Source: a virus
Length of the DNA stretch: 22,237 nt
Virus record (IMG/VR): IMGVR_UViG_3300030117_004488
Span: 1-22,237 of that record
Strand: one strand, 5' to 3'
Position numbers and translations under genes: made by a program. The notes under the pieces were generated by a model. The model ran no database searches. It worked only from the letters and a program-made list of their open reading frames with translations, and had not been told where the DNA came from. Below, one piece after another: positions 1 to 10,200 of this stretch; position 1 is the first letter of the stretch, and every line of letters starts with the position of its first letter.

Positions 1-183
1 AAATTTTGGCAAGATAAAATGGAATTTAAATTACCTAAAATAAAAAAAGATAGAAAAAATAAACTAAAAGAAATAGCATCAATTTACACAGAAAAACCTG
101 CAACGCTATGGAATGCTGATGCAGTATTAATAACAATGTACGGAATGTACACAGAGATGGAGGGAAACAATAATGTCAGTTAA
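1..183 (+). CDS. 3' end of an unrecognised phage protein (partial)
   Basis: The reading frame is open from the first base of the window to TAA at 181-183, giving the last 60 residues of a protein that starts outside. The visible part is Lys-rich (FKLPKIKKDRKN near the start), followed by a more hydrophobic stretch around AVLITMYGMY. No family is recognised. Its stop overlaps the next ATG (173) by 11 nt, which suggests it is the first visible member of a plus-strand operon running toward the convergent giant genes. An internal ATG at 19 could be an artefactual start, but the frame is open upstream of it. Confidence 0.65.
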   Translation, partial: KFWQDKMEFKLPKIKKDRKNKLKEIASIYTEKPATLWNADAVLITMYGMYTEMEGNNNVS

Positions 184-400
184 GGAAGTAAAGGCAAAAT
201 ATAAATGGAGAAAAGATTATTCACCATTAGTAAAAATAGACCATTGTATAGTTACAGCTTTTATAACTCAACATATAATAACAATTAACTTTTTCTACAA
301 TATGCTTTGGTTTGAATTTCTTTTCTCAAATCATTTGTCAACTTTTAAAATAGGAGTAGGTTCTATGTATTTTATAGTTGGTGGAGGAATAAATGAGTAA
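173..400 (+). CDS. Small hydrophobic hypothetical protein, 75 aa
   Basis: The ATG at 173 lies about 8-10 nt after a GGAGG-type ribosome binding site (near 159-164) and overlaps the end of the upstream gene. The first 20 residues are basic (KAKYKWRKDY). The rest is strongly hydrophobic and aromatic, with two poorly delimited hydrophobic stretches around residues 25-50 and 60-72, so a small membrane protein is possible. No domain is recognised. It overlaps the next start by 8 nt (ATGAGTAA), which supports co-translation. Function is unknown, and chance opening in AT-rich DNA cannot be fully excluded. Confidence 0.55.
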   Translation: MSVKEVKAKYKWRKDYSPLVKIDHCIVTAFITQHIITINFFYNMLWFEFLFSNHLSTFKIGVGSMYFIVGGGINE

Positions 401-500
401 GAAAGAAAACACATACATAAAAGAAAAATTATTTAAAATATCGGAACTATTAAGAAAATTAAACGAAGAAATACATAAACTGAGTAAAATATTAAGCTAA
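393..500 (+). CDS. Small hypothetical helical protein, 35 aa
   Basis: The ATG at 393 is preceded by a clear GGAGG ribosome binding site (383-387, about 5 nt spacing) and overlaps the previous stop. The product is a short, charged, probably all-helical peptide rich in Lys, Glu and Leu; KISELLRKLNEEIHKLSKIL near its end has a heptad-like pattern. It ends at TAA 498-500, about 28 nt before a strong terminator hairpin, so it is the last gene of the plus-strand operon. No homologue is recognised. The ribosome binding site and operon position support it despite its length. Confidence 0.55.
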   Translation: MSKKENTYIKEKLFKISELLRKLNEEIHKLSKILS

Positions 501-527
501 TTCACTCCATGGTTAACGAGTGCGAAA

Positions 528-575
528 AAGGTGAGTGGCAGTTTGGAACGCTGTCACTTGCCTTATTTTTTTTTA
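528..575 (+). terminator. Rho-independent terminator between convergent operons
   Basis: A 14-bp stem pairs 528-541 (AAGGTGAGTGGCAG) with 551-564 (CTGTCACTTGCCTT), using three G-U pairs in the plus-strand transcript, around a 9-nt loop. It is followed by A and a run of nine T residues (566-574). This is a textbook terminator for the plus-strand genes ending at 500. Read from the minus strand, the same stem is followed by only five T residues (complement of 525-529), so it may also stop the long minus-strand operon, less efficiently. The plus-strand U-run overlaps the stop codon (573-575) of the minus-strand giant gene. A second weak hairpin (503-507 with 518-522) lies just upstream. Confidence 0.85.
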
Positions 576-3500
576 GTCAACGAACTCATCAATTATTTTA
601 GATGTTTCTTTAATAGGAGTCGGTAAATAAGGTCTAGCTCCTTTAAATGCATTTTCACCAAAGTCTTTTATCCATAAAAACATTGCAAGAACTTCAGCTG
701 AAAAAGGCATATCTCTTAAAAAATCCTCAAGAGTATCATCCTCATCATCCAAACCTCTAGTTCCCCATTTAATTGCCAATGCAACCATCATAGACATTGT
801 TATCATTTTACTTATTAACGGACTTTCCAATCCAAATAGCATTCTTTGATTTATTTTATTTCTACCTAAAACAGCTTTAGGAATTTTCATAAAACTTCTC
901 ATAAAAGTATATGGAGCAAAATTTAAATACATCATTTTACCTAAAATAGCAGCTAATCCTCTTGTTAAAAATAAATTAGTAGCTTTATCCAAATTCTTAT
1001 CGTCAAGTTCTTTATTTACTTTAATAAATTTAGTCCAATATTTAACTTGTTCTTTTGATAATCCAAATAACCTAGCTGCTTGAGAACCTCCTCTAATTAT
1101 TTTTTTCATAATTTGAAAAGTTATTCTTGGAGGCAAAGCGGCTACTCCTAAAGATGGATATTTTTGAGCAAATTCTGGAGATAATGCAGCCCCTCTAAAT
1201 ATTTCATGCTCTAAAATAATTTGATTATAATCATATTGTCTCCATTGTAATCCAGTTCCACCAACAGCGCTTCTAAACATTTTAGGAGCTATTACTTTTG
1301 TAAACCCAAATAAATTGTAATATACATATAATCTAGCCATATCTACTGCATCATCTGAATCTGTGTATTTCCATTTTCTATCTGGAGGTGTATTTACCCT
1401 TCCCATATTAAAAGCTTCTCTCATTCCTTGATAACCACTTTCAAGCCTCATTTGTTCTTCACTTCCAGACATAGTAAGCAATTCTTTACCAACTCCCAAA
1501 GGAAACCATTGTAATTTCCATTTTACAAGTCTATTAATATTTACTTGAGTTAATCCAATTCTTAAATCTTTAAATCTTTTTGATAACCTAGATATTTCTT
1601 TTTTATTATCTTTAGTAGGTTCATGCATTATTTTATATAATTCTGTTTTAACTCTTTGTAGTTCCTCTATTTGAATCTTCTCACCAACAGCTCCTCTTGA
1701 TTGAGCTGAAGAAATAATCTTATCCCAATTTTTACTATTATTTAAAAAATCTGGTAAAGAAGTAGCTTTCCAAAGTCTTGCAGTATCTACCAAAGGCATA
1801 AGCATTTCTTTATACTCAGAACCAGCAGCCATGTCTATGCCCATAGTTAGCATATCTATAAATGCATTGCCTGGGTGTAAAACTCCAGTCTCTTCTACTT
1901 GTTGTCTTATTTCTTCAGATGTAAAATTTTCATCACCGTTTCTTACCGCTGTCATAGATTTCCAAGTAGATTCAAATCCATAGTTAATAACATTATTAAC
2001 TCTTTGTGTATTATTGGTAAGAGATGTCCAGCTTCCTAAATTAGCACCTGTTTTATATCCCCTTATTATTAAACCTCTATCTCTTATCCCTTCAGCTGTA
2101 ATATCATCCCCAAACATATTTGCCACAGTTTGGTCGCTAAAATTTAAATTTAAAAATCCAGACTCAATATCAGCGTGTCCAGAAGATGCTTTAGTTTGGT
2201 CTATTAAATAGTTTACTAATTTAGGATTATGTTGTAATGCAAGAATTGTTTTTAATAATTGAACTTTTAATTTTGTTAATTCATTTGCTCTTGTAGATTG
2301 GTCAACATATTCTCCCCATATACCTCTATCTTTTCTTCTTCTTTTATGGTCAGTAAATAAAGTTCTTCCTTTAGAGGCTAAAATTCTACTAACTAGCATC
2401 ATATCTCTTTTATCTAAATCTGTACCATTTTCACCATACAATTGCTTTTCCATATTTTCCACCATAGAATCATAGTATTGTTTTTTATCTTCAAATTCAG
2501 CAATCCTTTCTGTCGATTCAGATATTTCACCAACAGTTGACTCATCACTTTCTAATATATTATAATCAGTAGCTAATTGAGCTTCTATCTCTGGTAAATA
2601 AGAGCTTTTAATAATATGCATCGCTTCTTCCATCATTGATTCATACACAGGTCTTTCAAACTTTATATGACCATAACTCCATTTAGATGCTTTTCTTACA
2701 TAAGAATTAGAAGACATAAAGTTTCCATCTTTATCCTCATGTACATTAAATTGCATACCACCTATATCATTTACTTTATCTAAAGCTTCTTGTATAGATT
2801 CTAGACTCCATCCTTGCTTTGTTAATTGAGAAATTGCTTGTTTTCTATATGATTCATATTCATTTATTGATTCTTTATAATCTTTTTTCAATACTTTTTC
2901 AAAAAATAATTGATTCCATTCTCTTTGCATATCAATAGATTCCCACATTTCTGGCATCCAACCATCTGGTGGTTCATAGATATTGTCATTGAATTTTACA
3001 CCTCTTTTCCAGTTAGCATATTTTCTTTTTGGACTCATTGTATTTGGAATGTTTTCGTATTTATATACTTTATGTTCTTGAGCTGTAAAAAATCCTTCTT
3101 CTAATTCAGAAGGTAATAAATGTTTTTGCAATGAATCTTCAGTTATTAATTCATTCTTTTTAATATCAGAAAAAAAATCAGATATATTATCTGGTATTCT
3201 ATAAACAAGAAAAGCATTTTCTTTTTCGCCAGGGTCAACAGATATAGAACCTTCATTTAATTGAAATTTTCTCTGTTTCCTCATCCATTTAACACCAATT
3301 TTATCACTATGCAATGGTATCATTACATATTTTGATTCACCATCTCCTATATCATGTCTTTCAGATTCAAACTTAATCATTTCAAAGAATTTTTTACCAC
3401 CCCAAGAATTTCTCCATTTAATAAAATCTTTAGGATTAGTGGGTATATCTCTTGGCATTATATTTCTTACTTCATTGTGAAGTAATTCTTCTGATAATTG

Positions 3501-4262
3501 TGAAGCCGCAAATGTTTTTTGAAAAGAATCTAATCCTTCAACATTTCCCCTAGCTCCTATTGCAGATATTTTATTATCAATAGACTCAAGAGATATTGGA
3601 TTTTTTTGACCAGTTGTTGGGTCTATGATGCTAACTTTCCAAGAATATCCTTTTTGCAAATGAGTATCAAGTAAGGATTGCGTCATTCTAACAAGTTTTA
3701 AAGCTTGTCCACTAGTGTCAAGTGAGGCAGCTGTTAAATTAGGTTTTTTTATTGTATCTTCATACGAAGTTAAATCAACTTCTTTCTCAGCTCTTTTCTC
3801 CCATCTTTTAACTTTATTTAATATATATCTTATTTTTCCATCATCCCATTTTTCTGAATTATTTAAACCAGACATTTCTAAACCTTTGTCCCTTCTTGAA
3901 AATGTAGATTGACCATAGGCTTCTTGAAATATTCCTTGTATCCAATCCAATCTATTATCTACAAAATCATTAGGAATGACAAATGCATTACTTTCATATA
4001 AACTTTTTATACTTCCATCTAATAAATGATTAAATAATTTAGAATGTTCAACAAATCTTTTTCTTTCTTTTAATATTTGTAACTGTAAATCTTTTTTATT
4101 TACTTTGTTAGTAGCTGCTTTAAATTTTTCTTTTAACAATGGAGTTTTATCATAAGGATATTCCAACATATCAGCAATGCCAGATTCAAGTCTAGCTTCT
4201 AATTCAGCTCTAGCTTCTTGACTAATATTTATTGCTAGTTTTTTATCATCACAATAACTCAT
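573..4262 (-). CDS. Giant virion/ejection-type protein, 1229 aa (unknown domains)
   Basis: Last gene of the minus-strand operon. I choose the ATG at 4262 because it forms an ATGA overlap with the stop of the 2698-aa gene and has AAGGA about 7 nt upstream; a TTG two codons earlier (4268) is less likely. The protein is mostly helical and charged, with no confident enzyme domain. Features seen: a helical Arg/Lys/Glu-rich N terminus; a segment with IGARGN around residue 236; a cluster of basic residues (DHKRRRKDRG) in the middle; and a hydrophobic, amphipathic C-terminal third with a candidate membrane segment (ISKMITMSMMVALAIKWG) followed by a very acidic patch (DDEDDTLEDFL). A mixed helical chain with a C-terminal hydrophobic part, next to structural genes, fits internal virion or DNA-ejection proteins and the large polyvalent proteins of phages. 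The assignment is by context. Confidence 0.8.
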   Translation of the reverse strand: MSYCDDKKLAINISQEARAELEARLESGIADMLEYPYDKTPLLKEKFKAATNKVNKKDLQLQILKERKRFVEHSKLFNHLLDGSIKSLYESNAFVIPNDFVDNRLDWIQGIFQEAYGQSTFSRRDKGLEMSGLNNSEKWDDGKIRYILNKVKRWEKRAEKEVDLTSYEDTIKKPNLTAASLDTSGQALKLVRMTQSLLDTHLQKGYSWKVSIIDPTTGQKNPISLESIDNKISAIGARGNVEGLDSFQKTFAASQLSEELLHNEVRNIMPRDIPTNPKDFIKWRNSWGGKKFFEMIKFESERHDIGDGESKYVMIPLHSDKIGVKWMRKQRKFQLNEGSISVDPGEKENAFLVYRIPDNISDFFSDIKKNELITEDSLQKHLLPSELEEGFFTAQEHKVYKYENIPNTMSPKRKYANWKRGVKFNDNIYEPPDGWMPEMWESIDMQREWNQLFFEKVLKKDYKESINEYESYRKQAISQLTKQGWSLESIQEALDKVNDIGGMQFNVHEDKDGNFMSSNSYVRKASKWSYGHIKFERPVYESMMEEAMHIIKSSYLPEIEAQLATDYNILESDESTVGEISESTERIAEFEDKKQYYDSMVENMEKQLYGENGTDLDKRDMMLVSRILASKGRTLFTDHKRRRKDRGIWGEYVDQSTRANELTKLKVQLLKTILALQHNPKLVNYLIDQTKASSGHADIESGFLNLNFSDQTVANMFGDDITAEGIRDRGLIIRGYKTGANLGSWTSLTNNTQRVNNVINYGFESTWKSMTAVRNGDENFTSEEIRQQVEETGVLHPGNAFIDMLTMGIDMAAGSEYKEMLMPLVDTARLWKATSLPDFLNNSKNWDKIISSAQSRGAVGEKIQIEELQRVKTELYKIMHEPTKDNKKEISRLSKRFKDLRIGLTQVNINRLVKWKLQWFPLGVGKELLTMSGSEEQMRLESGYQGMREAFNMGRVNTPPDRKWKYTDSDDAVDMARLYVYYNLFGFTKVIAPKMFRSAVGGTGLQWRQYDYNQIILEHEIFRGAALSPEFAQKYPSLGVAALPPRITFQIMKKIIRGGSQAARLFGLSKEQVKYWTKFIKVNKELDDKNLDKATNLFLTRGLAAILGKMMYLNFAPYTFMRSFMKIPKAVLGRNKINQRMLFGLESPLISKMITMSMMVALAIKWGTRGLDDEDDTLEDFLRDMPFSAEVLAMFLWIKDFGENAFKGARPYLPTPIKETSKIIDEFVD

Positions 4263-7200
4263 GGACAATCCTTTAATAGTTGTTCAAGTGTTTTAGTATT
4301 TCTTTCTTCATATCTAGAACCTTCAGCTTTTAAATTAATTTTTTCATTAGATGCTTTTCTTAAATTAGGCCCGAATCTATTAATAAATTCAGTCCATACA
4401 CCTGGGTGCATCAATGGCATTGGTAATATTTTTTCAATATCACGAGCTCTTGAAAGAGCTAAGTAACTATTAGGTTCATGAATTTTACTTAATCTTTTTT
4501 CAAGCACCTCAATTTTCTTTTGAAATTCTTCTACATTATCAGAATTTTCTTCATTATTCATTTTTTCTCTAAGGTTCATAATAGTATCTACCAATCTTAC
4601 TTCCCTATCTCCAACTTTCTTTTGCACTTGTGGTGAAAATTTTAAAACACCTCTTAAAAATCTTAATGTAGCATAAGCTTGTTGTTCTTCTGATAATTTA
4701 TTCCATGTGATATATTTAACTTTTTTATCACCTTTATTTAACCATTTATTAATAAAGTCAACTAATTTTTCTTGATAAGGATAACCAGAAGATGTAATCT
4801 TACTTTTATTTGCTTGTTGGTATACATTAGCAGCCATCATTATTGTATAAAATTCACGAGTCATTTCATTAATAAATTGTCTTGCAACTTGCTTGTCTTT
4901 TTCAAATTCTTTAGTTTCTGGATACCATCGCTCAGTTCCTTTTTGAATAGTGTATAAATCTTTCTGAGTTTGCATAATACCCCTTACAATTCTATTAGGA
5001 TGATAACCTAATGGATGCTCATGTACTTTATCATTTGGATTTTTAGATTCATAATCAATTAATGATTGATGGGGAACTGCTAATAATTTTTCTAAAGAAG
5101 TTAATTTATTATTAAATGTAATGTTTTCAATTTCTATTGTATTTTTTGCAAGTTTACTAGCGCTACCATACATTAATCTTCTAGTATTTGCTTTTTCTTT
5201 AATTCTTTTTCCTCGTTCAACTCCACTCATTTTACTCATTTCCCACATATCTTTACTAGTCGCAAACATATCTTCCATTTTTTGTGAGCGATTATTTTGA
5301 TTACTAACTCCACGTCTTGCTAGATTAGTCATCATTTCTTTTCTAATAAGAGATGTAATAGTATTTCTTTGTTTAGCACCTATTGGAGAACCATTTTCTT
5401 GGACAAACATTTTAGGAATTAAAAAATTATATCCATTGTATCCCCAATCTGCTAATAAAAATTCTTTTGCATTGTCAACAGCAGCTTGTAATAATATATG
5501 TAATTGTTTTATTGGAGTTGTTTTTAGATACTTATCTCCAGATTCCCATTTGTTTCCATCTATATCTGAAAGAGTTCCCATTTTAGCTGCGTCTAGCATT
5601 TCTTGAGTAATATCTTCTCTTAATTTTGCAAATTTAAGTATTTCAGTTTCCTTGTCAGGGTCTTTAGCTACAATAGTTTGTCCACCAATATCAGCTTTAA
5701 ATCCTTTAAAATACATATCTTCTAAGAAACTAACAGAGTTCATAAGAACTCCTTGAGAATTAATCCCTCTTCCAAGTTTTCCACTTATAATATACATATC
5801 GGACTTTTTAGTTAACTTATATTGAGTCTCAGGTCTTGCAAAATATTCTAATCGAACAAAGCTATCCATTTCATCGAAAGCTTGTTTTGTAGATTCAGAG
5901 TTCATCTCTCTAATAATCGCTCTATCTCTATAATTTTTACCAAAATAAGGAGCTAATAAAAATGAATTATCACCATCGTGGTCTGCTTGCATTTTACCTA
6001 CAATAGATTCTGGATGAAACCATGCGACAGCACCATGACCACTAGGAATTACTTTCTCAATTCTTGCTAAGAATACAGCACTAGGAGTATAAACAGGCCA
6101 TCTGCCAACCATTAAATATTCCTTTCTTGTTCTTAATGCTTCATTAATATTTTCAATTAATTCATTACCATATCCAGACACATTTAATAAATCCTTTAAA
6201 AACCTTGTCATAGTAACATCATCAGCGCTAAGAACAACACCATCTTCTTTTTTAACTATGGTTCTAGATAAATCAGATTTAATTGCAGGGTAACTACCAA
6301 ATCCTCTTCTTCTGCCACCATATGAATTTTCTTTTAACATTCTATTTTTAACAGGTTCTACCATTCCAGTTATTATATGAGGATGCATAAATCCATCTTC
6401 TATCATTTGGCCAGACATAGGTTCAATTAATCTATCTACTTCATTCATTATAGAAAGACCATCAGATTTCATTTGACCCATTAAAGCTCTCATCACTTGA
6501 GGATTATCTCTAGTAGAAAACAATGTATCCATATTCATTTTAGCTACGCCTAACATTCTATCTGTTAATGCATTTCTAAGATTATCAAATTTTGAATTAT
6601 GTAAATGAGACATCCAAGACCATGGGAAAGCTGCGCTATTATGACCTTGTTGTTTTGGAATCTTAACTATTCTTCTTGATTCTTCAGGCAATGTTAAAAT
6701 ATCAGTTGAAATTCTTCCATCTAATTTAAATACTCCACTGCCTCCATCAGGTTCTTTAGCTTCATCAAGAGTACCAAACATTGTAACTCTATTTTCATTT
6801 CCATCAAATATTCTTATGTTTCCATTAACATTAGATGTGTAAACAATAATATTATCATCTTTATCAGTTATGTAAATATCTTCTTCTGGAACAAATTCAT
6901 TGTGCTTCATTGCTAAATAATGTGTTCCTTCTAAACCTGCTATCTCTTGACCTTCTTTTACATCATAATGTTTATTTCCAAAAGCATCATCTTTACTAAT
7001 AAATCTTATTCTTGTTTTAATTTCTCTTAATTTTGACGAATTTGGTGATGTTGGCTCTCTTCCTATAACATTAGCCGTTTTATCTAAATACTCGCTTTCT
7101 ACCCACAAAGAACCATCACCATGATACTTGTTATCTAATCCTCCGATATAAGAAGACATTGGAATCTTTTTTGTAGCACCTCTACTGCCAGGTAACCCTT

Positions 7201-10200
7201 TAGAAACAAATGTTTTTTCTTGGTCAATTATTTTAACAGTATAGTCACCAGTCCCTATTGCTACAATACCATCACCATCATCTATAGCTAATCTTCTACT
7301 ATGATGAGCAGCGTTAGAACTTCTCATTAAGTAATCCCTACCTCGCAATCTCTTCATTACTTCATGCATTAATACATGCTGAGCTTCTACATAATCATTT
7401 AATTTTGATTGCTTTGATTCATTCCTCATAGAATCAATCATTTCTTTTTTCATTTCTTTAGTAATGTTTCCAGATTCTATTTCATAATCAAGATAATCCA
7501 TTACGCTTTGCTCGTCAGATGCTATATCCATAATATCTTTACTTGCTTTTACAATAATAAAAGAAGGACTATTACCTCCAGACTTAACACTTATTATTGT
7601 TCTTGCAAATCCATCTTTTTTGGCAAATTGAGAAAGCTTAGCATCCCAATGCCTTACTAAAGAACCACTTAAATCAACAAAGTCTTGTTTAGAATAAAAA
7701 CTACCTTTTTCTTGGCCTTTAAAAACTTTTACAATATCTTTAAGATATAGTCTTGAATATTTTAATTTTCCAAAATTCCAATCATATGATTTATTATCAT
7801 AATCAAAGAAAGAAACATTAACAGTTCTTGGTAAATCTTGGTTATTTCTTATATCTTTACCATACTTAGGATGACCACCTATTTTTGGAACAAATCTTTT
7901 ATCATTTTTATTATCTAACTTTACACCATCTTTTGTCAAGTTTGCCCACCAGAAAGCAGGTCTATCAGAAGCGTCTTGTCTATTAATAGGTTGATTCCTT
8001 ACCCAAAAGTTTTTAACCATATTTTTATCAAGAACCGTTTCTGGTTTATATTTATATTTTTTATCAATGTATTCAAGAAATTCATTATAATCTCTAACGG
8101 AAACTTCTTCCATTAATTGAGATGTCTCTTTAGGATTTAAATATCCTTTCGCACTTGTTGATTCTAAAAATTTAAAAAATCTATCTCCTACAAAATCATA
8201 AGCATCAAATGTCATATTATTAGATATTTCTTCTACATCGCTAACATCAGATATAGAAAGACCTTCACGGCTAATATCGTGACTATCTTCAGCTCCTTGC
8301 TTGTCAAGAGTATTGACAATATTATCTATAACATTTAAATCTGATATTTGAGATTGCATTCGCTTTTTCTTTATACCACTTAATCCAAATAATTCTACTA
8401 TTTTAAAAGCATCATTGTTGTCTCTCATTTTAGTTGATATAGATGGGTCAACACTAACAGCCCATTCAGATAATAAATTTCTTACCATATCACGTTGTTC
8501 TTTATTTTCAATAACTTTTAAAGATTTATGCATAGCTGGAACAAAGTCACTTACATCTATACCATATTTGTCTTTAATTTTTTTATAAGCTGCGTCAAAA
8601 TATTGAAATGCTTTAGGTTGAGATGAAAAGTTTTCAATAGCTCTTGATAAATTAGCAGCGTCTTCTTGCACAGTCTCATCTATATCAATTGATTCTTGCT
8701 TTATAGGTCTTTCTTTTAACCAGAATCTCATCTTATCAGGCTTTACCATATCCCCATTTTCATTTTCAACTAACTGAGAAGATTCTCCATATTTTTCAAA
8801 ACCTTGCTTTAACCAAAAATCCTCAGAACCAGGTCTTGCTATAATTTCAATTTTTGTCTTGTCTTTTGCTTTAAATAAATCTTTAAATGCATCTACTATT
8901 TGAGTGCCAAGTCCTTGCCCTCTTAATTTTTCATCTACTTCAATATTCCCAATTCTATTTTCATATCCAGGTCCTGTGGGAGCTCTTTCTATTGTCACTC
9001 CTTCCATTTCGCTAAGTTCTTTTATTTTCATCTCAGCTTTTATAATAGGATTAATTTCTTTTTCTTTTATTTCTTTTTTAACTTTTTCAATTTTCTTATC
9101 TAATACTTTTTCTTCTTTTTTAATTGATTTTAATTTTTTTGTATCTTTATCAATTTGACCTTTTAATTTACTTTTCTCTTCTTCAATTTTTTTAAATTCT
9201 TTATTTGCTTGCTCTTCAATTTTATTAACTCTATCTACATTTAATTGAAGTTCTTTTAATTCTTTTTTATTTAAAATTTCTTTTGCTTTTTCTGTTATAG
9301 AAAATTTTTGACTAGTCCAATCAAAATCTGATTTGTAATCTTTAGAGATTGTTTCAATTTTTACTAATTCATTTTCTGGTGGCAAATCTCCATTTTCATC
9401 ATATAAATCATATTTTTCATATAATTTTGCTTCAACTTTTAATGAAATTGATTCATCACTCTCAAATTCTTTATCTTGTTTATCTGATAATTTTTCAACA
9501 ACTTGATTAATTTTATTAACTTGAGCAGTTTTTTCTTTTGGTTTATCTTCTACAAATACATCTTCAATTTTTCTATCATCACCTATTTGTTTTTTAACTC
9601 TTGCTATTTCCCTGTCTATAGGGCCTGTATTGCCTTTATTTTTAACAATAATTTTTCTTCTAGCAAGTAAAGATGAATATCTATTTTCTAATTTAGTTTT
9701 ATTATCTACAGGTTTTTTAACAGTAGCAGGAGTTGGTTTTAAAACTTTAGAAGGCTTCTCTTCTTGAATAATCTCTTCTTTAGGAGCAGGTTTTTGCACT
9801 TGTTCAGTAGGCATTTGAGTAAGAGCAACTTGAGATACTTTAATAGCAGGAGTCTTAGTTCCATCGTCTAATTTTAACTTAACAAGTTGTTGCTTTGGAG
9901 AATAAGATATAATCTCTCCACTTTTGCCTTTAAACTTACCTTTATCTATTAATGCTTTTTGTCCAATGACATTTTGTTCAACTTCAGTCTCAGCTTGACC
10001 TTTTTCAGGCATTTGCTGAAGTCCCTTCTTTTTCTTTAATTGTTTTAAAGCTTCTTGTTCTATCTGTTCTTGAACTTGTCTTTCAGCAACTTTTTCAGCT
10101 TCTTTTTGAATGCTTGCAGATACCCCACCTTTAACACCTTTTTGAATAGATTTTTTTATATCTTTTTGTAATTGCTTTTCTACATCGATATTATATTCTC

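Noticed and set aside
503-522. Small inverted repeat CACTC/GAGTG with CCATGG and GTTAAC in the loop
   Set aside because: A 5-bp stem with a 10-nt loop is too weak to call an operator or terminator on its own.
4262-4268. TTG at 4268 as start of the 1229-aa gene
   Set aside because: The ATG at 4262 gives an ATGA overlap and better spacing from AAGGA.
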